A DNA stretch of 64,000 nt from Candidatus Gastranaerophilales bacterium. Its GTDB lineage: Bacteria > Cyanobacteriota > Vampirovibrionia > Gastranaerophilales > Gastranaerophilaceae. The translations under genes were made by a program, and so were the position numbers. Positions 1-7,638 of the stretch are shown piece after piece; within the stretch, counting starts at the first letter, position 1; each line of letters opens with the position of its first letter. The notes under the pieces were generated by a model, which saw only the letters and a program-made list of their open reading frames with translations, did not search any database and was not told the origin of the DNA. The stretch is from positions 71,991 to 135,990 of the forward strand of contig CAAGHI010000044.1 of assembly GCA_900769645.1 (NCBI GenBank), in the 5' to 3' direction.

Positions 1-178
1 TCAGGAGAGTTTTAAGTTGCGCAGTATTGCATTGATCTCCAATAGTGTGTAAATCGTGAGATAAGGTTTCCGGTTTAATTCTTTGGTTTCTGTAAAAAGG
101 GTTATATTCATAATTTTGCATATTATGCAAAGTCTTTTTTATCTGGTTTGCCCCTAAAGGAATTTGGCTAACTTTCAT
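1..178 (-). CDS. Partial hypothetical protein (N-terminal 59 residues)
   Basis: The reading frame starts with ATG at 178 and runs open off the left edge of the window, so only the first 59 residues are visible. It begins MKVSQIPLGANQIKKTLHN and is polar with no signal peptide. An AAGGA sits about 13 bases upstream of the ATG. I do not recognise a family. No in-frame stop occurs before the edge and codon use resembles the neighbours, which is why I treat it as real. Confidence 0.5.
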   Translation of the reverse strand, partial: MKVSQIPLGANQIKKTLHNMQNYEYNPFYRNQRIKPETLSHDLHTIGDQCNTAQLKTLL

Positions 179-302
179 AGTTTAATATAAATCCTTATTA
201 TAAGATGATAGTTGATATTTTTTTCAAAAACACGTAAAAAATAAATTTGCTAGTAATAAGGAAAATTAAAGATGTATTAGTAAAAAAAATAGTATAAATA
301 GC

Positions 303-333
303 AAAAATAGGACATATTAAATTGTCCTATTTT
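303..333 (-). terminator. Rho-independent terminator of tmRNA
   Basis: A perfect stem (TAGGACA / TGTCCTA, extended by A-T pairs) is followed on the minus strand by a run of T. It lies 39 bases beyond the CCA end of tmRNA and is the obvious stop for that transcript. Confidence 0.8.
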
Positions 334-371
334 ATAATAAAATTATGTTTTATAAATAATAAATTAAAAAC

Positions 372-769
372 TGGAGACGAGGGGGATCGAACCCCTGTCC
401 AAAACGGATCTTGATAAACTTCTACGAGTGTAGATTTTTATTAGCTCAACTGATTTAGGAAAAAATCAGAACCCTATAAATCAGTCCTAGGTTTTATTTG
501 AAGGAAACTCTAAACCTTGCGATGTTAGCTTGATGCATCTACATCGCATTGATGCACTGCGTCTTGCATAATGGACCCATAGAACCGGCAAGCTGGGCTC
601 TACAAGTAGCTATAATTAGCGACTTACGCTGCTAAAGCTTGTGCTCTAGAGAAGTCTGCTTTAATTACATTGTTAGCATTTAATTTGTTTTGCTCGTTGA
701 TAACCGAGAACAGCGCTCGGACTCGCAATCTATCTCAACCGAACGTCCTGTCAAATCCAAAACGTCCCC
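372..769 (-). ncRNA. ssrA: tmRNA (transfer-messenger RNA)
   Basis: This is the trans-translation RNA that rescues stalled ribosomes and tags the unfinished protein for degradation. The 5' end (GGGGACGTTTTGGATTTGAC, from 769) and the 3' end (GGTTCGATCCCCCTCGTCTCCA, CCA encoded at 374-372) form the alanine-type acceptor stem GGGGACG/CGTCTCC and the T arm. The tag frame reads ANNVIKADFSRAQALAA followed by TAA (about 678-625), giving the protease signal ALAA; the ANN start resembles cyanobacterial tags. The length of 398 bases is normal for a one-piece tmRNA. A partial copy of its 5' end lies upstream (see 758-926). Confidence 0.95.
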
Positions 770-926
770 ATGTATTGTGATTGTTAGGGACGTTTGCGTC
801 TGTGGTACTCAACTGCGTTTGCGCTCCTACGCCGCCATCGTTAAGTTACAGGCTTCCAATGTCTTGCAGGTCTGCAAGTCATTTCAGCCTTTCACTCCGG
901 CTTGCGCTTTTCAAAACGTCCCCATG
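758..926. repeat. 15-bp duplication of the tmRNA 5' end flanking about 140 bp
   Basis: The 15-mer caaaacgtccccatg, which spans the tmRNA 5' end, occurs at 758-772 and again at 912-926. The 139 bases between include a small palindrome (CTTGCAG-gt-CTGCAAG) and other short repeats. If the outer copy is the original, the promoter at 966-993 once gave a leader of about 36 bases; the present leader is about 190 bases. This looks like an insertion with a target duplication, or a local duplication. Confidence 0.5.
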
Positions 927-965
927 AATTATTTTGTATTCTATTTTAAATGTTCTGTACTTCTC

Positions 966-993
966 ATTATAACCTGTTTTCTACAAATTTCAA
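966..993 (-). promoter_or_regulatory. Sigma-70-type promoter reading into tmRNA
   Basis: On the minus strand TTGAAA (993-988), a 16-base spacer and TATAAT (971-966) form a near-consensus promoter pointing at ssrA. The preceding GG and parts of the spacer match the promoters of the two antisense RNAs at 24435-24462 and 48039-48066. Confidence 0.7.
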
Positions 994-1078
994 CCCCTTT
1001 GTCAAAATATCATACCCAACTTACCAATGTAAAAATTTTTTGAATTTTTATAATTCAAACTGTATAAGGAGAATTATT

Positions 1079-2617
1079 ATGTCTATGTTTTGTTTTCAAT
1101 GTGAGCAGACTGCAAAAGGTGAAGGGTGTACTATTCAGGGAGTTTGCGGAAAAAATCCGGATACTGCAAACCTTCAAGATGAATTGACAAGTAGCATAAT
1201 AGAACTTGCAAATTGCGCCGAAAAAAGTGATGAAAATACAAAACTTATAATCGAAGGACTTTTTATCACTATTACTAATGTAAATTATGACGACGAATAT
1301 ATTTCGAATTTTACGGAAAAGGTTAAATCGGCAAAAAAATGCGATGAAAATTTTGATGTAAAATCGATTTGGAATTGTGATGAGGATATCAGAAGTTTAA
1401 AATCTTTAATCCTTTTTGGTTTAAAAGGTATGGCAGCTTACGCACATCACGCAATGGTTTTAGGCTACCACGATGATGTTGTAAATGACTTTTTCTATGA
1501 AGCTTTTCAAGCTGTTGCTAAATTTGACACTGTGGACGAACTTTTGCCAATTGTTTTAAAAACAGGGAAAATAAATTTTAAATGTATGGAACTTTTGGAC
1601 AAGGCGAACACAAAAACTTATGGAGATCCTGAGCCGACAATTGTTTCAACGTATATTGAAAAAGGTCCGTTTATTGTTGTGTCAGGTCACGACTTGCGAG
1701 ATTTGGCACTGCTATTGGAACAAACAAAAGACAAAGGGATAAATGTTTACACTCACGGCGAAATGTTGCCATGTCATGCGTATCCGGAGCTTAAAAAATA
1801 TCTGCATTTAAAAGGAAATTTTGGAACTGCTTGGCAAAATCAGCAAAAGGAATTCGATAATATTCCTGCACCGATTTTGTTTACGACAAACTGTATAATG
1901 CCTGTCAGAGCAAGTTACAAGGATAGAGTGTTTACAACATCAACTGTTGCATTTCCCCAATGTGTTCATATCGGCAATGACAAAGATTTTACGCCATTGA
2001 TTGAAAGGGCGCTTGAACTTGGTGGATATGACGAGGAGCAGAAAAACACAGGGATTAACGGTGGAGATGTTCTAACAGTTGGTTTTGGGCATAAAACAGT
2101 TCTTTCTGTTGCAGATAAAATTGTTGATGCTGTGAAATCTGGTGCGATAAAACATATTTTCTTGGTCGGTGGTTGTGATGGTGCAAAAGTCGGAAGAAAT
2201 TACTACACAGAATTTGTAAAGGAAACTCCTTCTGACACGTTAATTTTGACTCTTGCATGTGGAAAATATAGATTTAACGATTTGGATTTGGGCAAAATTG
2301 GCGATTTCCCGAGAATTTTGGATATGGGACAGTGTAATGATGCGTATAGTGCAATTATGGTGGCTTTTGAGCTTGCAAAAGTGTTTAACTGTACGGTAAA
2401 CGAATTACCTTTGTCACTTGTGCTTTCGTGGTATGAGCAAAAAGCGGTTTGTGTTTTATTGACGCTTTTGGCACTTGGGTTTGAAAATATTCGACTTGGA
2501 CCAAGTTTACCAGCATTTGTTTCTCCAAATGTGTTGAAAATTCTGGTTGAAAAATTTAAGATAAAACCGATTACGACACCAAAAGAGGATTTGGCAGAGC
2601 TGTTGGGCAGTAATTAG
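1079..2617 (+). CDS. hcp: Hybrid cluster protein (hydroxylamine reductase / NO-stress protein)
   Basis: The 512-residue protein begins MSMFCFQCEQTAKGEGC. Cys5, Cys8, Cys17 and Cys23 form the CX2CX8CX5C motif that binds the N-terminal iron-sulfur cluster. Candidate hybrid-cluster ligands are visible further on: the His of SGHDLRD, the Glu of HGEMLPCH, and cysteines in TTNCIMP, FPQCVHIG, GGCDGAK and LACGKYRF. Hcp reduces NO or hydroxylamine in the cytoplasm of anaerobes. The start at 1079 is fixed by AAGGAG at 1067-1072; an upstream in-frame extension from 950 runs through the tmRNA promoter and is rejected. The gene is monocistronic, with a repeat block behind it. Confidence 0.93.
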   Translation: MSMFCFQCEQTAKGEGCTIQGVCGKNPDTANLQDELTSSIIELANCAEKSDENTKLIIEGLFITITNVNYDDEYISNFTEKVKSAKKCDENFDVKSIWNCDEDIRSLKSLILFGLKGMAAYAHHAMVLGYHDDVVNDFFYEAFQAVAKFDTVDELLPIVLKTGKINFKCMELLDKANTKTYGDPEPTIVSTYIEKGPFIVVSGHDLRDLALLLEQTKDKGINVYTHGEMLPCHAYPELKKYLHLKGNFGTAWQNQQKEFDNIPAPILFTTNCIMPVRASYKDRVFTTSTVAFPQCVHIGNDKDFTPLIERALELGGYDEEQKNTGINGGDVLTVGFGHKTVLSVADKIVDAVKSGAIKHIFLVGGCDGAKVGRNYYTEFVKETPSDTLILTLACGKYRFNDLDLGKIGDFPRILDMGQCNDAYSAIMVAFELAKVFNCTVNELPLSLVLSWYEQKAVCVLLTLLALGFENIRLGPSLPAFVSPNVLKILVEKFKIKPITTPKEDLAELLGSN

Positions 2618-2620
2618 GTC

Positions 2621-2713
2621 GAAGTCTGTATTAAAAGCAGCGAGGCAGCTATGACCTTAGCGCCTTATCGACTTCTAAATTCCTAGCTGCCTAACTGCTT
2701 TTTAACCGACTTT
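2621..2713. repeat. Intergenic repeat, module A (GCAGCTAGG/CTTAGCGCC arrays)
   Basis: Stuttering 8-11 bp units such as gcagcgaggcagct, cttagcgcctta and cctagctgcctaactgc, closing with gactttgcatctatgc. The same units recur at 4786, 9300, 34130, 43718, 46300, 52010, 54650 and 63590. It fills the gap between the convergent genes hcp and mtnA. Confidence 0.75.
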
Positions 2714-2717
2714 GCAT

Positions 2718-3818
2718 CTATGCATTTTTAAACGCTTCAGCAATCGACTTATTGTAATCAGGTCTTAAAATTCCTTTTTCCGTAATAATTCCGGCGATTA
2801 GCTCGTGTGGAGTTACATCAAACCCTGGGTTGATTACTTTTACATCAGGTGCACAAATGATTTTGCCATTGATGTGTGTAACTTCTTCGTGCGAACGTTC
2901 TTCGATTACGATTTCGTCACCTGTTTTAATGCTCGTATCAATTGTTGATAAAGGTGCTGCAACATAGAAAGGCACATTATGGTATTTTGCGGCAATTGCA
3001 ACGGTATAAGTTCCAATTTTGTTTGCAGTATCACCGTTTGCGGCAATTCTATCTGCGCCAACAACAACCATATCAATCATACCTTTTTTCATAAAATATG
3101 AACACATTCCATCGGTAATCAAAGTTGTTGGAATTCCGTCCATTGTAAGTTCAAATGTTGTAATTCTTGCACCTTGTTGGCGAGGACGAGTTTCATCTGC
3201 AAAAACCTGAATTGTCGGATCGTTTGCAAATGCTGAACGAACAACGCCTAATGCTGTTCCATAGCCTACTGTTGCAAGTCCGCCGGCATTACAGTGAGTC
3301 AAAATTGTTGCACCTTTTGGAACAACTTCCGCTCCGTAATCACCGATTTTTTTGTTAATTGCAATATCTTCATTTTCAAGTCTGATTGCGTTTTGTTTCA
3401 ATTCTTCTACAATTCCATTGATATCAGATTTTGAATTTTTGATAATTTCTTTTTGTTTTTCGCAAGCCCACATCAAATTAACGGCTGTTGGGCGAGAAGT
3501 TGCCATATAATCAGCTTTTTCCAATAATTGTTTTACAAATTCGTCACGAGAAAGATTGCCCTCTCCCTTAGTCCCTTTCCCATTATGGGCGAGGGAAGAT
3601 TTCGCAAGTTCTTGCGCATAAAGTACAACCCCATGAGCACCTGCAACGCCGATTGCCGGAGCTCCACGAACAATCATAGTTTTGATAGCATCAAACATAC
3701 CTTGTCCTGTTGTAATATTTACGTACTTAAATTCGTACGGCAAAACAGTCTGATCTACCATTTTTGAATAATTATCTACCCACTCTATTGTTTTTATTTT
3801 TGAATGAAATTCTGCCAT
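2718..3818 (-). CDS. mtnA: S-methyl-5-thioribose-1-phosphate isomerase
   Basis: This enzyme converts methylthioribose-1-phosphate to methylthioribulose-1-phosphate in methionine salvage. Of 366 residues, Cys176 (THCNAG) and Asp256 (GADRIAANGD) correspond to the catalytic Cys160 and Asp240 of Bacillus subtilis MtnA; the uniform +16 shift fits an insertion near residues 75-92, where repeat-derived sequence is in frame. RGAPAIGVAGA and TRPTAVNLMWA are conserved blocks. The ATG overlaps the stop of the upstream membrane-protein gene (TAATG), so it is the last gene of the ruvC operon. AAGGA lies upstream of the start. Confidence 0.93.
   Translation of the reverse strand: MAEFHSKIKTIEWVDNYSKMVDQTVLPYEFKYVNITTGQGMFDAIKTMIVRGAPAIGVAGAHGVVLYAQELAKSSLAHNGKGTKGEGNLSRDEFVKQLLEKADYMATSRPTAVNLMWACEKQKEIIKNSKSDINGIVEELKQNAIRLENEDIAINKKIGDYGAEVVPKGATILTHCNAGGLATVGYGTALGVVRSAFANDPTIQVFADETRPRQQGARITTFELTMDGIPTTLITDGMCSYFMKKGMIDMVVVGADRIAANGDTANKIGTYTVAIAAKYHNVPFYVAAPLSTIDTSIKTGDEIVIEERSHEEVTHINGKIICAPDVKVINPGFDVTPHELIAGIITEKGILRPDYNKSIAEAFKNA
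3543..3596 (-). repeat. In-frame repeat insertion inside mtnA
   Basis: The stretch gccctctcccttagtccctt with cccattatgggcgaggg is palindromic at its end (cccattatggg). It encodes roughly SLAHNGKGTKGEGNLSRDE of MtnA (residues 75-93). The family has a short loop here, and the catalytic residues downstream are offset by about this length relative to B. subtilis. Confidence 0.6.
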
Positions 3819-4276
3819 TATTTTTTCCTTTTTTCTATTGAATTAATAAAATCTATTACATAAAATGTTAAAAAACCTGTAAAAGCGTTTACTGTTGCCG
3901 ACAAAACCCCCATAAATAATGAAATTACAACCAACAAAAAGAAAGTTGCATTTCCTAGCATAAATCCGACGCCAACGTTTGCTGCGATATGGAAAAGCTT
4001 CATTAATATTACGGATATTGGAACATAGATTATTGAAAACCCTAAATACGATACAAATCCTGCGATTGCACCTGTTATAATACTGTCTTTCATTGAGTCG
4101 AGTGACAAACAGTTGTATTTTATCAATAGCCAAATCACAAGTGGTGCAATAAAACAAATTAAAAATATAAAAGATAAAATTCCTAAATATGGAATTAATG
4201 TTATTGCGCCTAGAACTGCGCCGAAAAATGCGCTCAAAATCGCAATTTGCCTAAGTAAAATAAAGTTTATATTCAT
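3818..4276 (-). CDS. Small integral membrane protein, unknown function
   Basis: A 152-residue, strongly hydrophobic protein with about four membrane segments (IAILSAFFGAVLGAITLI, ILSFIFLICFIAPLVIWLL and two more glycine-rich ones). I chose ATG 4276, only 5 bases after the ruvC stop; the longer frame from 4312 would run back into ruvC. It sits between ruvC and mtnA and shares a TAATG junction with mtnA, so it is translationally coupled. I do not recognise the family. Confidence 0.75.
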   Translation of the reverse strand: MNINFILLRQIAILSAFFGAVLGAITLIPYLGILSFIFLICFIAPLVIWLLIKYNCLSLDSMKDSIITGAIAGFVSYLGFSIIYVPISVILMKLFHIAANVGVGFMLGNATFFLLVVISLFMGVLSATVNAFTGFLTFYVIDFINSIEKRKK

Positions 4277-4281
4277 AAAAA

Positions 4282-4758
4282 TTATCTTAGCACAACTGAA
4301 CGGGTATGGCAAATTGCAATGGCGATTGAGTCCACTGTGTCGTCGAGTTTAGGAAGGTTTTCTACGCCCAATGAAAGTTTAACCATTTGTTCAACCTCTT
4401 TTTTGTCAGCTCTTCCGTATCCTGTCAAAACCTGTTTGACTTCCATCGGGGTGTATTCATAAATCGGAACTTTAAATTTTTCCAAAGCTGTCAAAATCAC
4501 TCCTCTTGCATGTGCGACAGGCATGACAGTTGTGCGGTTGCGGAAGAAAAAGAGTTTTTCAATCGCAGCACAATCGGGCTTGTACATATCAATAATTGTG
4601 TTCATGTCTTCCCAAATCTCGAGAAGCCTTGCGGACTCTTTGGAATTCTTTTCGGTCTGAATAGAACCGGAGTGAAGCAGAACAGAGTTTTCGCCATCAA
4701 AATCGATAAGTGAATATCCAACAATTCCAATCCCTGGGTCTATACCTAAAATCTTCAT
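4282..4758 (-). CDS. ruvC: Crossover junction endodeoxyribonuclease RuvC
   Basis: RuvC resolves Holliday junctions with RuvAB. The 158-residue protein keeps the four acidic active-site residues of the RNase H-like fold: Asp7 (ILGIDPG), Glu67 (AIEKLFF), Asp140 and Asp143 (KLDDTVDSIAIAICH), close to E. coli positions 7, 66, 138 and 141. It is first in an operon with a membrane-protein gene and mtnA. There is no Shine-Dalgarno sequence; a TGCTATAAT box ends six bases before the ATG, which predicts a leaderless message. Confidence 0.95.
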   Translation of the reverse strand: MKILGIDPGIGIVGYSLIDFDGENSVLLHSGSIQTEKNSKESARLLEIWEDMNTIIDMYKPDCAAIEKLFFFRNRTTVMPVAHARGVILTALEKFKVPIYEYTPMEVKQVLTGYGRADKKEVEQMVKLSLGVENLPKLDDTVDSIAIAICHTRSVVLR

Positions 4759-4764
4759 GGTTAG

Positions 4765-4774
4765 ATTATAGCAT
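4765..4774 (-). promoter_or_regulatory. Extended -10 promoter, leaderless start of ruvC
   Basis: ATGCTATAAT on the minus strand, then CTAACC and the ATG at 4758. Transcription should begin at or next to the start codon. Confidence 0.65.
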
Positions 4775-4785
4775 GAAAGCAGAAA

Positions 4786-4850
4786 AGCTGTTAGACAGCT
4801 AAGCAGCGAGGCGGCTAAGAACTTAGCGTCCTAGCGACTATCTTTGTGAA
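4786..4850. repeat. Intergenic repeat, module A
   Basis: Units agctgttagacagctaagca, gcgaggcggctaag and cttagcgtcctagcgac, the same stuttering array as at 2621. Confidence 0.7.
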
Positions 4851-4977
4851 ACTTTTTTATCAAAATGTAAATTTTTATTAACCAACTAGCAAAATAATCC
4901 ATTTAGACGAGTTAATATATCATTCCATTTGTTAGAATATCGACAATGATGGAATAAAGTACACGAGGGTTAGACGT

Positions 4978-5361
4978 ATGGTCGATAACAGATCAGCCGG
5001 ATTTTTCGGAATCGGTGGCTCTTTCAATTTCAAAAGCGGAGATATTTCAGGTACCGCAGCCAAAACTCAAGATGATAAAATGGGTCAGGGCGGTGAATAT
5101 TTTGCGCAACAAAGAAATGCCGAAGAGGAAGAAGCTTCTGATAGCCAAAAATACACCGATAGAAGTGCTGTTTTGAGAGCAACGCTTAATTCTCTTGCAA
5201 TGATGAACGTTGCAAACGTAATTAATTCACGCAAAAAAGCTTTGGAAGAACAAAAAGAGCGTGACCGTGTTTCTCAAAAAAATGAAGAGAAGACAGCAGA
5301 AGAAGAGCTTGAAAAAGAATTTTACAACATTGCCCGAGAAATGAAAGAGGACGAGAAATAA
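4978..5361 (+). CDS. Hypothetical protein with charged C-terminal helix
   Basis: 127 residues. The N-terminus is glycine- and serine-rich (FFGIGGSFNFKSGDISG); the C-terminal half is a Glu/Lys-rich helix likely to form a coiled coil (KKALEEQKERDRVSQKNEEK). The start is supported by GAGGG at 4965-4969. No signal peptide or membrane segment is seen. It stands alone between repeat debris and a small minus-strand frame. Family not recognised. Confidence 0.65.
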   Translation: MVDNRSAGFFGIGGSFNFKSGDISGTAAKTQDDKMGQGGEYFAQQRNAEEEEASDSQKYTDRSAVLRATLNSLAMMNVANVINSRKKALEEQKERDRVSQKNEEKTAEEELEKEFYNIAREMKEDEK

Positions 5362-5415
5362 AAAATATGATTTCTAAACCAATTTTTGTGTCGGACAAAT
5401 TAGTTCTAGTATTTT

Positions 5416-5577
5416 CTAGTGAAATAAGTCTTTAACACTGAATTTACCGATATTTTCACTGTGGAATTTCAAAAACTTTTTCGCAATAGGATTGGTTTGA
5501 CTAGAAGTTTTCTTTACGATTTTCTTCTCTTCAATCTTAGTTTTATTCTCAATTACAGTGAAATCTCTCTTGTCCAT
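5416..5577 (-). CDS. Small basic protein (53 aa), hypothetical
   Basis: An ATG at 5577 opens a 53-codon frame ending in TAG (5418-5416). It begins MDKRDFTVIENKTKIEEKK and ends IGKFSVKDLFH; it is lysine-rich and soluble. GAGG lies 12 bases upstream and a TATAAT overlaps the leader. Gene-like codon use and absence of the usual repeats from this gap favour a real gene, but there is no homology evidence. Confidence 0.45.
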   Translation of the reverse strand: MDKRDFTVIENKTKIEEKKIVKKTSSQTNPIAKKFLKFHSENIGKFSVKDLFH

Positions 5578-5709
5578 AAGATTATTATACCTCTATTTTA
5601 ATAAAAAAGTCGTCCTTCAAAAAATTGACTATTTTTTGTATAAAAAGTATATAAAATTACAAAACTTTACAATCCGAATTTTGCGATATAAGGTTTGGAA
5701 AAACTTTTA

Positions 5710-5718
5710 TGCTAAGAT
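5710..5718 (+). promoter_or_regulatory. Extended -10 promoter, leaderless start
   Basis: TGCTAAGAT is followed by AAAATT and then the ATG at 5725, the same six-base spacing seen before ruvC, purB and rarA. Confidence 0.55.
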
Positions 5719-5724
5719 AAAATT

Positions 5725-6369
5725 ATGATTAAGACTATTATTTTTGACTTAGACGGAACATTGCTGAATACTTTGGAAGATTTGATGATTAGCACAAATT
5801 ATGCTTTGACAGAGTTTGATTTTCCGACTCATTCGCTTGAAGATATTCGAAAATTTGTCGGTAACGGGGTGAAAAAGCTTATTGAACGTGCTGTTCCGCC
5901 TGATTGTTCACAAGAGGTTATGGAAAGATGTCTTGAAGTTTTTAAGGAACATTATTCCAAAAATATGTATAATCATACAAAACCCTACGATAGTATCTTA
6001 GAGATACTGAAAAAATTACACGATAAAGGGCTGAAAATCGGTGTAGTGTCTAATAAATTCGACTCTGCAGTAAAAGAATTGTGCAAAAAATATTTTTCAA
6101 ATTTAGTGGATATTGCAATCGGGCAATCCGATGATGTTCCTAAAAAACCGGCTCCAAACGGTGTTTTTAAGGCAATGAAAGAACTTTGTGCAGAAACTGC
6201 GTTGACAATTTATGTTGGAGATTCTGAGGTTGATGTTCAGACTGCGAAAAATTCCAATTTGCCTTGTATTGGCGTTTTATGGGGATTTAGGAACAGAAAA
6301 GATTTGGCTGGAGCGGATTATATAATTGATAATCCTTGTGATATTTTAAAAATAGTTGAAGGTGAGTAA
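5725..6369 (+). CDS. HAD-family phosphatase, phosphoglycolate phosphatase-like
   Basis: A 214-residue HAD hydrolase. Motif I is FDLDGTLLNT (nucleophile Asp8, acid/base Asp10), motif II is VVSNK, motif III includes KKPAP and motif IV is VGDSEVDVQ. An alpha-helical cap lies at about residues 15-80. Length and motifs fit the Gph/PGP subfamily, which removes phosphate from 2-phosphoglycolate or similar small substrates; the substrate cannot be read from sequence. The last base of its TAA is the first base of the next gene's ATG, so it is coupled to the DtxR-like regulator. Confidence 0.85.
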   Translation: MIKTIIFDLDGTLLNTLEDLMISTNYALTEFDFPTHSLEDIRKFVGNGVKKLIERAVPPDCSQEVMERCLEVFKEHYSKNMYNHTKPYDSILEILKKLHDKGLKIGVVSNKFDSAVKELCKKYFSNLVDIAIGQSDDVPKKPAPNGVFKAMKELCAETALTIYVGDSEVDVQTAKNSNLPCIGVLWGFRNRKDLAGADYIIDNPCDILKIVEGE

Positions 6370-6776
6370 TGGAAAAATTATCAGTAAGTTTAGAAGATTA
6401 TATCGAAGAAATTTATATTGAAATATCGCATACTGGGCACGCAAAAGTTACTGATATTGCAAACAAATTGGGTGTTAAAAAAGCATCTGTCAGTGGTGCT
6501 TTGAGTAATCTTGCCGAGAAAAATTTAGTAAATTATGCACCTTATGCTCCGATTACATTGACCGCAGAGGGTGAAAAAATTGCAAAAGAAATTTTGCTTA
6601 AACACGAAAATCTTTCGTCGTTTTTTGTAGAAGTTTTGGGAGCTGACAAAGCTGAAGCGGCAGAAATAGCTTGTAAAATGGAACATATTGTGTCTGATAA
6701 AATTTTCCAAAATATGGTTAAATTGACCGAATATACTCGAAATAATTTGAAATCTGAAATTGAAAAGTTGTTTTAA
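6369..6776 (+). CDS. DtxR/MntR-family metal-dependent regulator
   Basis: 135 residues. A winged helix-turn-helix at about residues 8-60 (SVSLEDYIEEIYIEI...VTDIANKLGVKKASVSGALSNLAEKNLVNY) is followed by the dimerisation/metal-binding helices (ILLKHENLSSFFVEVLG...EIACKMEHIVSDKI), where Cys, Glu and His form the usual ligand pattern. Such proteins repress iron or manganese uptake genes when metal is bound. There is no C-terminal SH3 domain, as in short MntR forms. It overlaps the phosphatase gene by one base. Confidence 0.85.
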   Translation: MEKLSVSLEDYIEEIYIEISHTGHAKVTDIANKLGVKKASVSGALSNLAEKNLVNYAPYAPITLTAEGEKIAKEILLKHENLSSFFVEVLGADKAEAAEIACKMEHIVSDKIFQNMVKLTEYTRNNLKSEIEKLF

Positions 6777-6798
6777 ATTCCAACAACAAACCAAAATA

Positions 6799-6825
6799 AA
6801 AAGACCGACAAAATCGGTCTTTAAA
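6799..6825. terminator. Bidirectional terminator
   Basis: Stem AAAGACCGA / TCGGTCTTT with a CAAAA loop, lying between two convergent genes (6776 + and 6872 -). Confidence 0.75.
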
Positions 6826-6871
6826 TAGTGTGAGTAAACATGTGTATATTTATAAGTAGGTTTGTAGTAAT

Positions 6872-7303
6872 CTATGCAACCAAGGCGTCAGCTATTGCTG
6901 AAAAACCTACTGTTGTGCTTTCACTAAGCGGTTTTTTCAAATATTTACCCAATTTTTCAGGGTCACAACTTTTTGCGCTTGCTAGTGCGAAAGTTGTAAA
7001 ATCTTCTTCAACGCCTTGCAAATTGTCTAATGCTGCCATAAAACCTGAACTTGCAAATGCTTGTTCTAATCTTTTTGTGGTTGCAGCATCTGATTTATCA
7101 ACATTTTTTGAAAGTTGAATGCCCCAAATTTGTGCAGCTGTAGCATCTAGTGCACTGGCTTCAACTGTTTCCGGTTTAAATTCTGCAACAGTTTTAGCTT
7201 CTGTTGTTTTTTCTTCTTTTTTAGCTTTTTTAGTATTCAAAGCTTCATAGTATGCTTTTAGAGCATCTAAGTTAGTTTTGTCATTTCCGTTTACTTTTGT
7301 CAT
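6872..7303 (-). CDS. Hypothetical protein, Ala/Lys-rich
   Basis: 143 residues beginning MTKVNGNDKTNLDALKAYYE, with a low-complexity lysine/glutamate stretch (KKAKKEEKTTEAK, residues 25-37) and a helical C-terminal part repeating ALASA and ADALVA patterns. No signal or membrane segment is seen. GGAG lies 9 bases before the ATG. I do not recognise the family; it may be lineage-specific. Confidence 0.65.
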   Translation of the reverse strand: MTKVNGNDKTNLDALKAYYEALNTKKAKKEEKTTEAKTVAEFKPETVEASALDATAAQIWGIQLSKNVDKSDAATTKRLEQAFASSGFMAALDNLQGVEEDFTTFALASAKSCDPEKLGKYLKKPLSESTTVGFSAIADALVA

Positions 7304-7394
7304 TTCCGTTTCTCCACATGTTTTTGTAACTCACATACAGTATGACGGCATATTTTTTAATAAACTTTAGAGATAAATAAGGTTTTTGTAACAA

Positions 7395-7600
7395 TTGTTT
7401 ACAAAAATAGATAAAAAGTGAATAAGTAAATAAGCAAATAGGTGAATAAGTTCGTTACAGGTGCTATCGCACCAAAGTATATTTTTGAGCGAAGCGAACT
7501 ATATGAACTTATTCTCTTATTCTCTTTTTACAAGACCTTAGTTTCGTTGTCGGCATAGCAATACCGACCTACTTAGCTTACTTCCTAGCACAGTCCACCA
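7395..7600. repeat. Composite repeat: module G plus palindrome E
   Basis: A 335-bp gap holding a G element: arms of gtgaataagtaaataag / cttattctcttattctc type, a GGTGCTATCGCACC hairpin, and the core gagcgaagcgaac. It is followed by the hairpin GTCGGcatagcaataCCGAC and short module A remains. No gene is seen. Confidence 0.75.
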
Positions 7601-7638
7601 AGTTCATGGTATAATTTTTTTATCGAAAGGATTTTGAG

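Noticed and set aside
912..965. A third type I toxin locus at the tmRNA promoter
   Set aside because: The promoter type is the same, but no short hydrophobic frame with a ribosome-binding site faces it; it serves tmRNA.
690..1043. An open frame on the plus strand across the tmRNA upstream region
   Set aside because: It overlaps the tmRNA 5' end and its promoter, has no ribosome-binding site and reads as low-quality protein.
950..1078. N-terminal extension of hcp
   Set aside because: It covers the tmRNA promoter; AAGGAG and the family N-terminus (CxxC at residues 5-8) fix the start at 1079.
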